NCBI GenBank assembly: GCA_017437125.1
Contig: JAFSBV010000012.1
Span: 1-64,000 of the forward strand
Direction of reading: 5' to 3'
From: Bacteroidales bacterium
GTDB lineage: Bacteria; Bacteroidota; Bacteroidia; Bacteroidales; UBA932
Length of the DNA stretch: 64,000 nt
Below are positions 42,783-51,313 of the stretch, piece by piece (position 1 is the first letter of the stretch; the number at the start of each line of letters is the position of its first letter). Both the position numbers and the translations under genes were made by a program. The notes beneath the pieces are model-generated. The model searched no databases. It was not told the DNA's origin and saw nothing but the letters and a program-made list of their open reading frames with translations.

Positions 42783-44600
42783 TTATTTGTTAAGTATTGA
42801 GTTCGTGGTCTGGCCGATCATATTCAAAGCCCATGCCATAACCGCATCTTTTTCATTTATATGATCTTCTGCTGATATTTCTACCCATATGTCAGGCTGG
42901 ACTCCGATTCCGTGATGCTGGCTGCCGTCAATATATGATGCGTGAAGGCCTGTCGTCATTACGTTGAAAGCCGGAAACATGAACTGTGTTACATCACCGT
43001 TCGTACCGCATGTCGGAGTGCCTATGATTTTGCCCAGATCATATCCCTTTACAAGCATCAATACAGTCTCAGCCCAGCTCATCGCTCTGTAGTCTGTCAG
43101 AAAATAGCATGGAATATCGATATAAGGAGCTTTCGGTATGATTGCGCTTTCGTCTTCCGAGTATCCGGCATTCTTCTGATCAGGAAGAGCAGTCTTTAAG
43201 ACCTTGAAAAATGCATATGACAATTCCTTGTCTGTCAAATGCGGAAGAATGCGTTCAAAATGATAAGTCGGGTATCCTCGGATGTCGAATATGATTGCCT
43301 CTGGTGCGGTGTCGGCATACATCTTCATGAAAGAATCGTAGAATCCGTCATCAAAAGCCTCACGTTCGCAAAGGTTTACAATCATGCATCTGTCTTTAAC
43401 TTCAAAAACCGGTTTTGCCGTCCTCGTACTCATCGGTCTGTAATAAGAGGGCTTGGATGACACGGTCTTTTCAACTCCTTCCGGAGTGATGTATCCGACT
43501 GTCATCACTGAATCTCTGTCGAAGGCAGATATGGCCTCATATAACGACATAAGCCGTTCAGCTGCCTTGTTGGTCTGACTGATTACCTTGGATTTTTCCT
43601 TGATCAGCTCTTCAATGTCAATGCCTGAGATTGTTTTAAGTCTGCTGCCTTTCTCAATGCCCATTTCGCTTCCGTCGATGATTATACAGTCCTCAATGCA
43701 GGTCAGGGCAATGGGAAGATAGCATTTGGTCAGATATCTTTCCGGTAATCCGGGGAATGACAATGCACCGTCAATATCAAGATGCGCATCCTTGACAGGG
43801 GAATATACTTCTCTGAGCATATCCCAATATGCAAATACGGTATTTCTGTCTTTCTTGTCAAATTCTTCAGAGACCGCTTTCCCGATCATGACCGGCAACT
43901 GGCTTTCCCAGTCAAGTCCGTCTTCACGATGGTAAGGATAGAAGTGCTGTATCATGTTCCAGCGTATCATAAGATCGGTTACCCTGTAGGTTCGGTCGTT
44001 GAATATGCTTATGACTTCAGTCATATACTCTCCTTCCTCATCATAAAGGGCATCCCATAATTCTTCTGCTTCCTTCAACGCCTTTTCTGTATCATCCTTT
44101 GAGAAGCTGCCGGTCTTTGCAGCAGACTGCATGTTCAGATACAGATTGTCAGACAGTCTGTAGCTATACCATCTTCCGGCCTCCGGAGCATATTCCGGCA
44201 TGTCTGCAGAACATTTTATGATTTCTTTGTAATATGGCGAATAGTCCTGGACGCTGATTGATCCGCCTCCGGTATGAAGCCGATATTGATATGAGGATAA
44301 ATCGTCGGGACTGACTCGGGAATTCCTGTTTCCAGGCTTGGATGTGATGAATGCATCCGGGGCAAAGACTGCCGTCATCTCTTTGATTACATCCTCTGCG
44401 GTGTTTTCTCCGATCTTGTCCGCATAGTAGTAACCAATCTTGAACCAGTCGATGTCATCCCACTTCTCGGTATGATGATTCGGTGAATAATATCTCATGA
44501 TACCGTACGCCTTGGCGAATGATATATAGTCTGCTGTCGCATCCTGAGCCTCGGCAGACAGGGAGATGAGGCTCAGGAAAAATAATATTGTCCGTTTCAT
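42783..44600 (-). CDS. secreted S41-family (tricorn/CTP-type) peptidase
   Basis: A 605-residue protein with signal peptide MKRTILFFLSLISLSAEAQ. The C-terminal S41 core contains IIFDIRGYPTYHF (conserved DxRG), the catalytic block CYFLTDYRAMSWAETVLMLVK (nucleophile Ser before WAE) and a C-terminal GTPTCGTNGDVTQFMFP. The N-terminal part carries the S41 N-domain (FAKAYGIMRYYSPNH...) known in Bacteroidota peptidases. Periplasmic or surface protease, substrate unknown. It lies 18 bases after the XRE gene, which ties it to the DUF2975 operon. Signal-peptide DNA is duplicated in 41420-42100. Confidence 0.87.
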   Translation of the reverse strand: MKRTILFFLSLISLSAEAQDATADYISFAKAYGIMRYYSPNHHTEKWDDIDWFKIGYYYADKIGENTAEDVIKEMTAVFAPDAFITSKPGNRNSRVSPDDLSSYQYRLHTGGGSISVQDYSPYYKEIIKCSADMPEYAPEAGRWYSYRLSDNLYLNMQSAAKTGSFSKDDTEKALKEAEELWDALYDEEGEYMTEVISIFNDRTYRVTDLMIRWNMIQHFYPYHREDGLDWESQLPVMIGKAVSEEFDKKDRNTVFAYWDMLREVYSPVKDAHLDIDGALSFPGLPERYLTKCYLPIALTCIEDCIIIDGSEMGIEKGSRLKTISGIDIEELIKEKSKVISQTNKAAERLMSLYEAISAFDRDSVMTVGYITPEGVEKTVSSKPSYYRPMSTRTAKPVFEVKDRCMIVNLCEREAFDDGFYDSFMKMYADTAPEAIIFDIRGYPTYHFERILPHLTDKELSYAFFKVLKTALPDQKNAGYSEDESAIIPKAPYIDIPCYFLTDYRAMSWAETVLMLVKGYDLGKIIGTPTCGTNGDVTQFMFPAFNVMTTGLHASYIDGSQHHGIGVQPDIWVEISAEDHINEKDAVMAWALNMIGQTTNSILNK

Positions 44601-44618
44601 ATGATATATTGATTGTGT

Positions 44619-44846
44619 CTATTGTTCGTCGTTTTCTTCTTCTCCAGGCTGATATTCCAGAATATCTCCCGGCTGGCAATCCAAAGCCTTGCAGAGGGCG
44701 GAAAGGGTAGAGAAGCGGACGGCCTTAGCCTTGCCTGTCTTGAGGATGGACAGGTTGGCCTGAGTGATTCCGACCTTCTCCGCCAGCTCTCCTGAGGACA
44801 TCTTCCTCTTTGCCAGCATTACGTCAACGTTTACTATTATTGGCAT
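44619..44846 (-). CDS. XRE-family HTH regulator (YozG-like)
   Basis: A 75-residue Cro/CI-type regulator: MPIIVNVDVMLAKRKMSSGELAEKVGITQANLSILKTGKAKAVRFSTLSALCKALDCQPGDILEYQPGEE is essentially one helix-turn-helix domain (described here by its ends MPIIVNVD and GDILEYQPGE). YozG-like proteins are coupled to DUF2975 (YoaS) membrane proteins, as in this operon. The two palindromes at 46522 and 46555 are the likely binding sites. 12 bases after the DUF2975 gene at 44859. Confidence 0.92.
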   Translation of the reverse strand: MPIIVNVDVMLAKRKMSSGELAEKVGITQANLSILKTGKAKAVRFSTLSALCKALDCQPGDILEYQPGEEENDEQ

Positions 44847-44858
44847 ATTTCCTCCTTC

Positions 44859-45539
44859 TTAGATAGTCATTTCGTTTTCTTCCTTATATGCTCGTGCCAT
44901 CTTGAAAAGCTCGGCTACTATGATCATGCCGATTCCGAAGCAGAGGAAGTAACAGTTCGGGCCGTCTATCACGATGTCATAATGTTCCAAAGAAATATGG
45001 TTCTTTGTCCAGAAATATCCGAATATTTCAAGGATCCATTGTGATGCATAGGCTATTATGAGACATATACCCATTCTGGTGAATCTGCACTCAAGTCCTT
45101 CAGAGAATAATTCCTTTTTGTTTACTGAGATAATGCAGAATATCAGCATGAACCAAAAATATCCCATACAGATCAGATAAGCTATCGCTGTGAGTGGACC
45201 TAGGATATTATAGATTCTTTGCTCTTTATCGGTCTTCGGCTCAGTCCTGATGATTACCTCTTCCAGAACCATCTGATCATATTTCCCTGTCTTATGGTTG
45301 TAGATGCTGTCCGTCTGAACGTGGTAGTCCTTTGCAACGATGTCAGCATAGTACCACTCTTGAATATTCTTGTTAGAAATCATACGGCCGTTACTGTCAG
45401 TGTCGAATTCTCTGGCAGATTCGCGTCCCTGATTGAAGGAAACAGAAAAGGCCTTTCTGGCAGTACTGTAATCTATAACCCATCCGAAGACAATTGCGAT
45501 TCCTAGGATGACACATAATATGTTGAATTTTGTTTTCAT
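44859..45539 (-). CDS. DUF2975 membrane protein, copy 3
   Basis: A 226-residue protein with an N-terminal TM helix (FNILCVILGIAIVFGWV), a periplasmic loop of about 95 residues (longest of the three copies, with RKAFSVSFNQGRESAREFD), then three TM helices (about 115-135, 150-172, 185-207). It ends YKEENEMTI, the family's C-terminal E-x-L/M-T-I signature. DUF2975 proteins are paired with XRE regulators; their biochemical role is not known. 12 bases after copy 2. Confidence 0.85.
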   Translation of the reverse strand: MKTKFNILCVILGIAIVFGWVIDYSTARKAFSVSFNQGRESAREFDTDSNGRMISNKNIQEWYYADIVAKDYHVQTDSIYNHKTGKYDQMVLEEVIIRTEPKTDKEQRIYNILGPLTAIAYLICMGYFWFMLIFCIISVNKKELFSEGLECRFTRMGICLIIAYASQWILEIFGYFWTKNHISLEHYDIVIDGPNCYFLCFGIGMIIVAELFKMARAYKEENEMTI

Positions 45540-45551
45540 GATAACTTGGTT

Positions 45552-46028
45552 TTAGATTGTTAAGTCGTTTTCCTTCTTGATATCTATCGCCATTGTATAA
45601 AGATAACCGAATATCGTAAACACAAGGGCAGGTACTGCCATGTCTGGAAGCGGGAAGGTCTTCTCCATAGCTCCATTGACAGCAAAGTCAAAGTTTTCTC
45701 TGAAATTCACCATGAACATATACACGAATCCTGACAAGAAAATCAGTTTGGCATTACCGGTTGTGAACAGCGCCTGTTTCTTTAATCCGGATAATACCTT
45801 GTAGATCAGTGTCGATATGACTGTGGCAAATGCCACTGAAGTAAGAACATATCCTGCGATAATATAAATCTGCCATGTCATGCGCTCGGGGTTCCACTTC
45901 ATATATCCTCCATTGATTACGGTAGCATTGAGTCCATCTATAATCGATCCAAGGCCAATCCAGAAGCAGCATACTATGATCACCACGATTCCGGTGGCTT
46001 TCATCCATTTAATTTTAGTTGTTTTCAT
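45552..46028 (-). CDS. DUF2975 membrane protein, copy 2
   Basis: A 158-residue four-TM protein (MKTTKIKWMKATGIVVIIVCCFWIGLG as TM1), ending KKENDLTI, the DUF2975 terminal signature. Start set at 46028; the frame extends upstream into copy 1 without similarity. Second gene of the operon, 10 bases after the first. Confidence 0.83.
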   Translation of the reverse strand: MKTTKIKWMKATGIVVIIVCCFWIGLGSIIDGLNATVINGGYMKWNPERMTWQIYIIAGYVLTSVAFATVISTLIYKVLSGLKKQALFTTGNAKLIFLSGFVYMFMVNFRENFDFAVNGAMEKTFPLPDMAVPALVFTIFGYLYTMAIDIKKENDLTI

Positions 46029-46038
46029 TGTCTTGAAA

Positions 46039-46506
46039 TTAGATTGTGAGACTGTTTTCTTCGCTGACCTGCACGGCATTTCTGTAAATGATTGCCACGA
46101 TGCAAATGATTATCGGGACGAAGAGTTCATCAAAGCCAAAGCTTATATGTCTGGTTCCTGCCATCAGGTGCATGTTTTCCATACAGAACAATGTGATGAA
46201 TGTAGTGACGGCCAGGCCGAACAATATCCCGACATTCTTCCGTGGGAACAATACTCCGTTATTCTGTGCTTTGATGGAGTTGAATAGAAAAGCCAGGAGA
46301 AGAGCGAAACTGCTGATTGCTCCGACGAGCCTCAGGATTATTAACGAAATCTGCATGCCCTTGAATCCTTCAATCCATACGGCTTTCTGCGGTGTGCCGG
46401 AGAAGAATCCGAATGATTGGACGGTGATGAGTGCCAGTGCCATTAGGCCGATAACAATGACTGCTCCTGTCAGCCATTTCAGGGATTTTGTTGAGTTCTG
46501 TTTCAT
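46039..46506 (-). CDS. DUF2975 membrane protein, copy 1
   Basis: A 155-residue four-TM protein ending SEENSLTI, the DUF2975 terminal signature. First gene of the operon; its start lies 16 bases from operator 1 and the -7 box at 46539. Three divergent copies of this family in a row suggest a hetero-oligomer or different partners for each. Confidence 0.85.
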   Translation of the reverse strand: MKQNSTKSLKWLTGAVIVIGLMALALITVQSFGFFSGTPQKAVWIEGFKGMQISLIILRLVGAISSFALLLAFLFNSIKAQNNGVLFPRKNVGILFGLAVTTFITLFCMENMHLMAGTRHISFGFDELFVPIIICIVAIIYRNAVQVSEENSLTI

Positions 46507-46521
46507 AAATCAGTAAGTTTT

Positions 46522-46536
46522 TATCGTTTTTCGATA
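46522..46536. promoter_or_regulatory. XRE operator 1 of DUF2975 operon
   Basis: Palindrome TATCG-TTTTT-CGATA covering the expected transcription start of the operon. Confidence 0.75.
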
Positions 46537-46538
46537 TG

Positions 46539-46546
46539 CAAATATA
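46539..46546 (-). promoter_or_regulatory. -7 promoter box of the DUF2975 operon
   Basis: TATATTTG on the minus strand between the two operators. Confidence 0.65.
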
Positions 46547-46554
46547 GGTACTTT

Positions 46555-46569
46555 TATCGAAAAACGATA
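46555..46569. promoter_or_regulatory. XRE operator 2 of DUF2975 operon
   Basis: Palindrome TATCG-AAAAA-CGATA, the same arms as operator 1 with complementary spacer; centres are 33 bp apart and this one overlaps the -33 region. Likely bound by the XRE protein of the operon. Confidence 0.75.
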
Positions 46570-46595
46570 ATTTTATAAAGAAATTTGATAAAAAT

Positions 46596-46649
46596 TTATT
46601 GTAATAGCTTATTGAACCTGTCGCGGATAGAAGTGGCGAGGGCGTTATG
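46596..46649 (-). pseudogene. remnant of a DUF2723 gene 3' end
   Basis: On the minus strand the segment reads ALATSIRDRFNKLLQ and stop, against ALASSIRDRFNKML and stop at the end of the intact DUF2723 gene. 23 bases are identical (46609-46631 and 48265-48287). An in-frame stop at 46650-46652 and lack of further similarity mark the break. It lies in the gap between the DUF2975 promoter and the GH43 gene. Confidence 0.75.
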
Positions 46650-46703
46650 TCATTGTTTGTTTCGTGAAAAGTAGTTATATTCACAGACCTAATGATATCA
46701 AAC

Positions 46704-48161
46704 ATGAAAAAGCTCCTTCTGAACCTCTTTTTTATTGCTGTCGTCACACCTATGGCTGCCCAGACATTGATATTGCCGGGAGATTATGCCGATCCTACCA
46801 TCCTTAAGGACGGTGATGATTATTACATGACTCATTCTCCGTTTTATTATCAGCCTGGCTTTCTGATATGGCATTCCCGTAATCTGTTCAACTGGGAACC
46901 GATATGCAGGGCAGGAGAGGAATGGAGTGGCTCTGCATGGGCCCCGGATCTTCAGAAAGTGGGAGACACATATTACATATATTTCCCGGCCGACGATACG
47001 AATTGGGTAATGACGGCCAAGGATATCAGAGGCCCATGGACAAAGCCTGCTGATACAGGAATAAGCGGAATCGATCCGGGCCTTGCGGTGACACCGGATG
47101 GGAAACGATATCTTTTTACCAGTGCCGGATATGTTACCCCATTGACAGATGACGGCATGAAACGAAATGGCGAGACAAAGAAGATTTATGACGGCTGGGT
47201 ATATCCTCATGAGTGGGAAACCGAATGCATGTGTCTGGAATCTCCTAAGATCACATATCGTGACGGCTACTATTACATGACTTCTGCAGAAGGAGGCACG
47301 GCAGGTCCTGCAACAAGCCATATGGCCGTCTGTGCAAGGGCGAAGGATATATACGGGCCTTGGGAAAATTCTCCATATAATCCTATAGTACATACCTATT
47401 CCGATGTAGAGCAATGGTGGTCTAAGGGCCATGGCTCGTTGGTAGAAGGTCCTGACGGGCAGTGGTGGATAGTATATCATGCATATGAGAATGGCGCTTA
47501 TTTTTTAGGAAGGCAGACTGTCATGGAACCTGTGGAATGGACGGAAGGCGGCTGGTATCGTCCGGTCAAAGACCTGGAGATAAAGACCATACATGAGCGG
47601 AACGCATCTTTGTCTGACAGTTTTGAAAGCGATAATGTCAGCTGGCAGTGGACCGGCTGGAAAGAGGATGTCACAAAATCGGTCTTCATGAGGAAAGGCC
47701 GGCTGGTTATGCCGGCACGTGGAACAGTTCCTCATGACGGACGTCTGATGCTGATTACGGCGACAGACAGTGAATACTCTGTTGAAACTGAGGTTACAAT
47801 CAAAGACAAAGATCTCAAAGCAGGACTTGTCCTGTTTTATAATGAGCATGCTTATGCCGGACTTCTCTGTGACAGCAAGACCCTTACAGTTTATAAGAAT
47901 CCGGAAATGACGGAAGAAATCACAAATGATATAGGCAGAAATATCTTCATCCGTCTGGATTTCAGAAAAGGTCTGCTAGACATCAGTGTTAGCGCTGATG
48001 GGAGCGGATGGAATCTTCTGTGCAGGGATATAGATGTCTCGGAATTCCACCACAACAGATATGGAGGATTCCTTGCCTTGCGTCCTGCTTTATGCTCAGT
48101 CGGAGACGGAGAAGCGGAATTCCATCATTTCACATACACCTCGGCCGCTTTTTGTCGATAA
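46704..48161 (+). CDS. secreted GH43-family glycoside hydrolase
   Basis: A 485-residue protein with signal peptide MKKLLLNLFFIAVVTPMAAQ. The five-bladed propeller carries the GH43 acids: base Asp in PGDYADPTILKDGDDYYM, modulating Asp in SGIDPGLAV, and acid Glu in CMCLESPKITYRDGYYYM; SGSAWAPDLQ is also typical. After residue 300 a beta-sandwich domain follows (SDSFESDNVSWQWTGW...). Probably acts on arabinan, xylan or galactan side chains in the periplasm or at the surface. Not part of a SusCD locus. ATG 46704 chosen for the signal peptide; ATG 46692 adds four residues. The last nine codons and the stop lie within the 113-bp repeat at 48136. Confidence 0.9.
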   Translation: MKKLLLNLFFIAVVTPMAAQTLILPGDYADPTILKDGDDYYMTHSPFYYQPGFLIWHSRNLFNWEPICRAGEEWSGSAWAPDLQKVGDTYYIYFPADDTNWVMTAKDIRGPWTKPADTGISGIDPGLAVTPDGKRYLFTSAGYVTPLTDDGMKRNGETKKIYDGWVYPHEWETECMCLESPKITYRDGYYYMTSAEGGTAGPATSHMAVCARAKDIYGPWENSPYNPIVHTYSDVEQWWSKGHGSLVEGPDGQWWIVYHAYENGAYFLGRQTVMEPVEWTEGGWYRPVKDLEIKTIHERNASLSDSFESDNVSWQWTGWKEDVTKSVFMRKGRLVMPARGTVPHDGRLMLITATDSEYSVETEVTIKDKDLKAGLVLFYNEHAYAGLLCDSKTLTVYKNPEMTEEITNDIGRNIFIRLDFRKGLLDISVSADGSGWNLLCRDIDVSEFHHNRYGGFLALRPALCSVGDGEAEFHHFTYTSAAFCR

Positions 48162-48248
48162 TATATCCAAGGTGTTACTCAAATCATTGTTTTGATGATA
48201 TTTCTACTACACCTTGGACGTTTTTAGTTGTCCAAGCGGCTAAGGTGT
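48136..48248. repeat. twin 40-bp palindromic element, locus B
   Basis: Unit 1 48136-48175 (ACACCTCGG...CCAAGGTGT), 33-bp spacer, unit 2 48209-48248 (ACACCTTGG...CTAAGGTGT). Same 40-33-40 geometry as locus A at 37977. Unit 1 supplies the last codons and stop of the GH43 gene; unit 2 ends 6 bases before the stop of the DUF2723 gene. Confidence 0.75.
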
Positions 48249-48254
48249 CTTAGT

Positions 48255-51200
48255 CTATAACATTTTATTGAACCTGTCGCGGATAGAGCTTGCCAGGGCT
48301 GAATCTCCGTATTCATCTTCCAGGGCGGAAAGGTATGCCAGTATGTTGTAGCATGACTCGAAGTGACGTTTTCCGTCTTCATAATGGTTGAGGAAGAAAG
48401 CTGTCGATTCGAGAAGGTCATCTGCCAGTCTTGCAGCTAGCTCTAAAGCCTTTTCAGGAGCCCCGGCCATATGATAGGCCTCGATCATCCTGATAATGTC
48501 GTACTCGTTATTGAAGCCGTAAAGAACCAGATCAAGAGGGAAACTGCTCTCCGGAATCATTTCCTGACACATGTCGAGCATCTCTACAGCCTTCTCGTTT
48601 TCACCGGCTTCAATCAGTTCCTGAGCAACGAATGAGAATATCTTTCTTTGGGACAAGACTGCAGCAAATGTGTACAGATTCTGATAATCCACATACCATC
48701 CTTCCTTCTTCAGAGTGTCCCATGTATATAATGAAGTCATCTTGCTGTAGAGCTCCTGCACATCAGTGAAGCCGTTTTCCTGGAGGTTGGTCTTGTTCTT
48801 TATAGGAATGAACCTGTAGGTGAATCCGTCATACATCAGATAGTCCTTTATGCCTATCTTTATGTCGCCTCCGGCGCTGAGGAAGTTCAGCGGCCTGTCC
48901 CATTCATAATTTGAAAGCAGGTCGAGGAAGAACAGCTCCGGTTTCGTGATGCCTTGCTTTCCTTCAGGAATCTCGAGGACGATCTCTGACGGAATCATGT
49001 CTGCAAAACGTTCATCAAGGATGCCGTACCTGATGACATTCTCCTTGTTGACGGGAATCGAGAAACGACGTGAAGCGATGTAATCGGCATATTGACCGTT
49101 GGTCAGCGGGATCTTTGCATCCGGATGGCGGAATACCTTCATCACATCCGACAACGGCAGGACCGTATCGCGGGTGTCATATATAAGTACATATTCATTC
49201 TCTCCCTGCAGGTACTGTCTCTTTCCGATGGACAGATCCAGCGGCGCAGACTCGTATGCGGCCTGCTTCATCTGGTCTATATGCCAGTCGGCACCGAGAA
49301 GAGATGTGTTGACGACGCGTACGTCGGTGCGGAATCCTTCGACCTCCTGGGCGTACCATATAGGGAAGGTGTCATTGTCTCCGTGTGTCACCAGGATCCC
49401 GTTCTCACCGACACCACGGAGATAGTTCATTCCCAGCTCCCTGGCGGTAGAGCGGTCGCTGCGGTCGTGGTCGTCCCAGTTTTCAGAGGCCATGAGGGCG
49501 GGAACTCCGAGGCACGACACAACGATGACAAGGCATGGGGCAACCTTCTTCGAATGGACGAACCTGCTGATCAATGCACTGACTCCCAGACCGATCCATG
49601 CGCTGAAGAAATAGAACGAGCCTGCATATGCATAGTCCCTTTCGCGGACCTGAAGAGGGGACTGGTTGAGGTAGAGCACTATTGCTATCCCGGTCATGAA
49701 GAACATGAGGAAGTTCAGCCAGCATCCTCTCCTGTCACGTGAATACTGGAAGAACAGGCCGATCAGCCCGAGAAGAAGCGGCAGCATGTAATAATGGTTT
49801 CTGCCTTTGTTCTCTTTCAGATAAGCCGGTGCATCAGACTGGTCCCCGAGCCTTATCCGGTCGATGAGTCCTATCCCGCATTCCCAGTTTCCCTTGAATA
49901 TGTCTCCGGGAATCGGACTGTGGATGTCATTCTGCCTTCCTGCAAAGTTCCACAGGAAATACCGCCAGTACATCCAGTTCAGCTGGTAGTCGAAGAAGAA
50001 CACCAGGTTCTGCAGGAATGTAGGCTTCAGGTGTATGGAGCCCGGTACCTTCCTTCCGTCTTCTCCGATGTACTGCTTGTATATGTCTATGTATGAATCG
50101 TCCCGATAGTCCCACATGCGGGGGAAGAACATCTTTGATTCGGGAGAATACTCGATGTCTATGCTCTTGCCTTTGACATATCTGTCCCCGATCCGGGCCC
50201 AATACTCCTTTTCTGAAACGTCGTAATCGGCCCCGAAATACTCGCCGTATATGATCGGCCCTTTCGGGTACTGCTCTCTGTTCAGATAGCTGATGAGGGT
50301 GAAAGGATTGTCGGGCTTGTTCTCGTTCATAGGGGTGTTGGCATTTGAACGGATGACGACGGTCGCATAAAGAGAAAAGCCGGTTATTATGGTTGTGAGG
50401 CATAGAAGCACGGTATTGACAAGCACTTTACCTCGCTTCAAGGTCTGGAACAATCCATAGAACAAGCCGGCGAAAAGGAGCGCCATGAACGTGACAGCAC
50501 CGCTGTTGAACGGCAGACCGAAGACGTTTACAAAAAGAAGGTCGGCATATGCGGCGGCTTTCGGAAGGAGGGGAATGATGCCGAAAAGCACGGCTGCCAG
50601 AATCAGGCAGGACAATATGAATATGCCGCACAGTTCCATAAAGCTGTATTTCCTGTCTTCACGGATTCTGTAGAAATACATGAATACGATTGCGGGGATG
50701 CTGAGCAGATTGAGCAGATGCACTCCGATTGAAAGACCCATGAGGAAGCATATCAGCACGATCCATCTGCCGGAATGAGGCTCTTCGGCTTCATCGTACC
50801 AGCGGGTTATCGCCCAAAATACCACGGCAGTGAATAACGAAGACATTGCATATACTTCTGCTTCCACAGCCGAGAACCAGAATGTGTCGCTGAAACAATA
50901 TGACAATGCTCCGACAACGCCGGCTCCGAATATCGAAATAGCATTTGTGGTACTGATATTTTCGCCTCTGCTGGTGATCCTTCGTGCAAAGAATATTATC
51001 GTGAGATATAGGAAGAATATTGTCAGTGCCGAACATATTGCACTCAGTGCATTGATGGCAGCTGCGGCGTTTTCCTTATCTGTAAAGATGGTGAAGAATC
51101 GTGCGAAAAGCTGATAGACCGGATTTCCGGGAGGATGGCCGACTTCGAGCTTGTATGAGGATGCGATGAACTCTCCGCAGTCCCAGAATGAGACAGTCGG

Positions 51201-51290
51201 TTCGATGGTAAGAAGGTAAGTTGTGGAAGCGATTGCCAATACGGCAAGGGCGATGATCCGGTTGATTTTTTTAAAGATCTTCTCTGTCAT
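48255..51290 (-). CDS. DUF2723 (TMEM260-like) multi-spanning membrane protein
   Basis: A 1011-residue inner-membrane protein. The N-terminus TVSFWDCGEFIASSYKLEVGHPPGNPVYQLFARF is the DUF2723 hallmark with the conserved DCGEF and HPPG residues; about a dozen TM helices fill residues 10-570, then a soluble periplasmic C-terminal half follows, ending in helical repeats. Relatives (TMEM260) are protein O-mannosyltransferases of the GT-C fold, and Bacteroidota carry several DUF2723 genes possibly for O-glycosylation of envelope proteins. Start at 51290 (MTEKIFKKINRI). Confidence 0.9.
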   Translation of the reverse strand: MTEKIFKKINRIIALAVLAIASTTYLLTIEPTVSFWDCGEFIASSYKLEVGHPPGNPVYQLFARFFTIFTDKENAAAAINALSAICSALTIFFLYLTIIFFARRITSRGENISTTNAISIFGAGVVGALSYCFSDTFWFSAVEAEVYAMSSLFTAVVFWAITRWYDEAEEPHSGRWIVLICFLMGLSIGVHLLNLLSIPAIVFMYFYRIREDRKYSFMELCGIFILSCLILAAVLFGIIPLLPKAAAYADLLFVNVFGLPFNSGAVTFMALLFAGLFYGLFQTLKRGKVLVNTVLLCLTTIITGFSLYATVVIRSNANTPMNENKPDNPFTLISYLNREQYPKGPIIYGEYFGADYDVSEKEYWARIGDRYVKGKSIDIEYSPESKMFFPRMWDYRDDSYIDIYKQYIGEDGRKVPGSIHLKPTFLQNLVFFFDYQLNWMYWRYFLWNFAGRQNDIHSPIPGDIFKGNWECGIGLIDRIRLGDQSDAPAYLKENKGRNHYYMLPLLLGLIGLFFQYSRDRRGCWLNFLMFFMTGIAIVLYLNQSPLQVRERDYAYAGSFYFFSAWIGLGVSALISRFVHSKKVAPCLVIVVSCLGVPALMASENWDDHDRSDRSTARELGMNYLRGVGENGILVTHGDNDTFPIWYAQEVEGFRTDVRVVNTSLLGADWHIDQMKQAAYESAPLDLSIGKRQYLQGENEYVLIYDTRDTVLPLSDVMKVFRHPDAKIPLTNGQYADYIASRRFSIPVNKENVIRYGILDERFADMIPSEIVLEIPEGKQGITKPELFFLDLLSNYEWDRPLNFLSAGGDIKIGIKDYLMYDGFTYRFIPIKNKTNLQENGFTDVQELYSKMTSLYTWDTLKKEGWYVDYQNLYTFAAVLSQRKIFSFVAQELIEAGENEKAVEMLDMCQEMIPESSFPLDLVLYGFNNEYDIIRMIEAYHMAGAPEKALELAARLADDLLESTAFFLNHYEDGKRHFESCYNILAYLSALEDEYGDSALASSIRDRFNKML

Positions 51291-51313
51291 TTTTGTATCA
51301 TTTTGATACAAAA
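51291..51313. promoter_or_regulatory. palindrome in the DUF2723 leader
   Basis: Inverted repeat TTTTGTATCA-TTT-TGATACAAAA (10-bp perfect arms) covering the region between the -7 box and the ATG at 51290. It could be an operator or an mRNA hairpin at the very 5' end. Confidence 0.6.

Noticed and set aside
37977-48248. CRISPR array or integron attC sites as explanation for the 40-33-40 repeats
   Set aside because: Only two units per locus, centres not conserved as CRISPR repeats would be, no cas genes; no integrase gene and no attC core (GTTRRRY) pattern.
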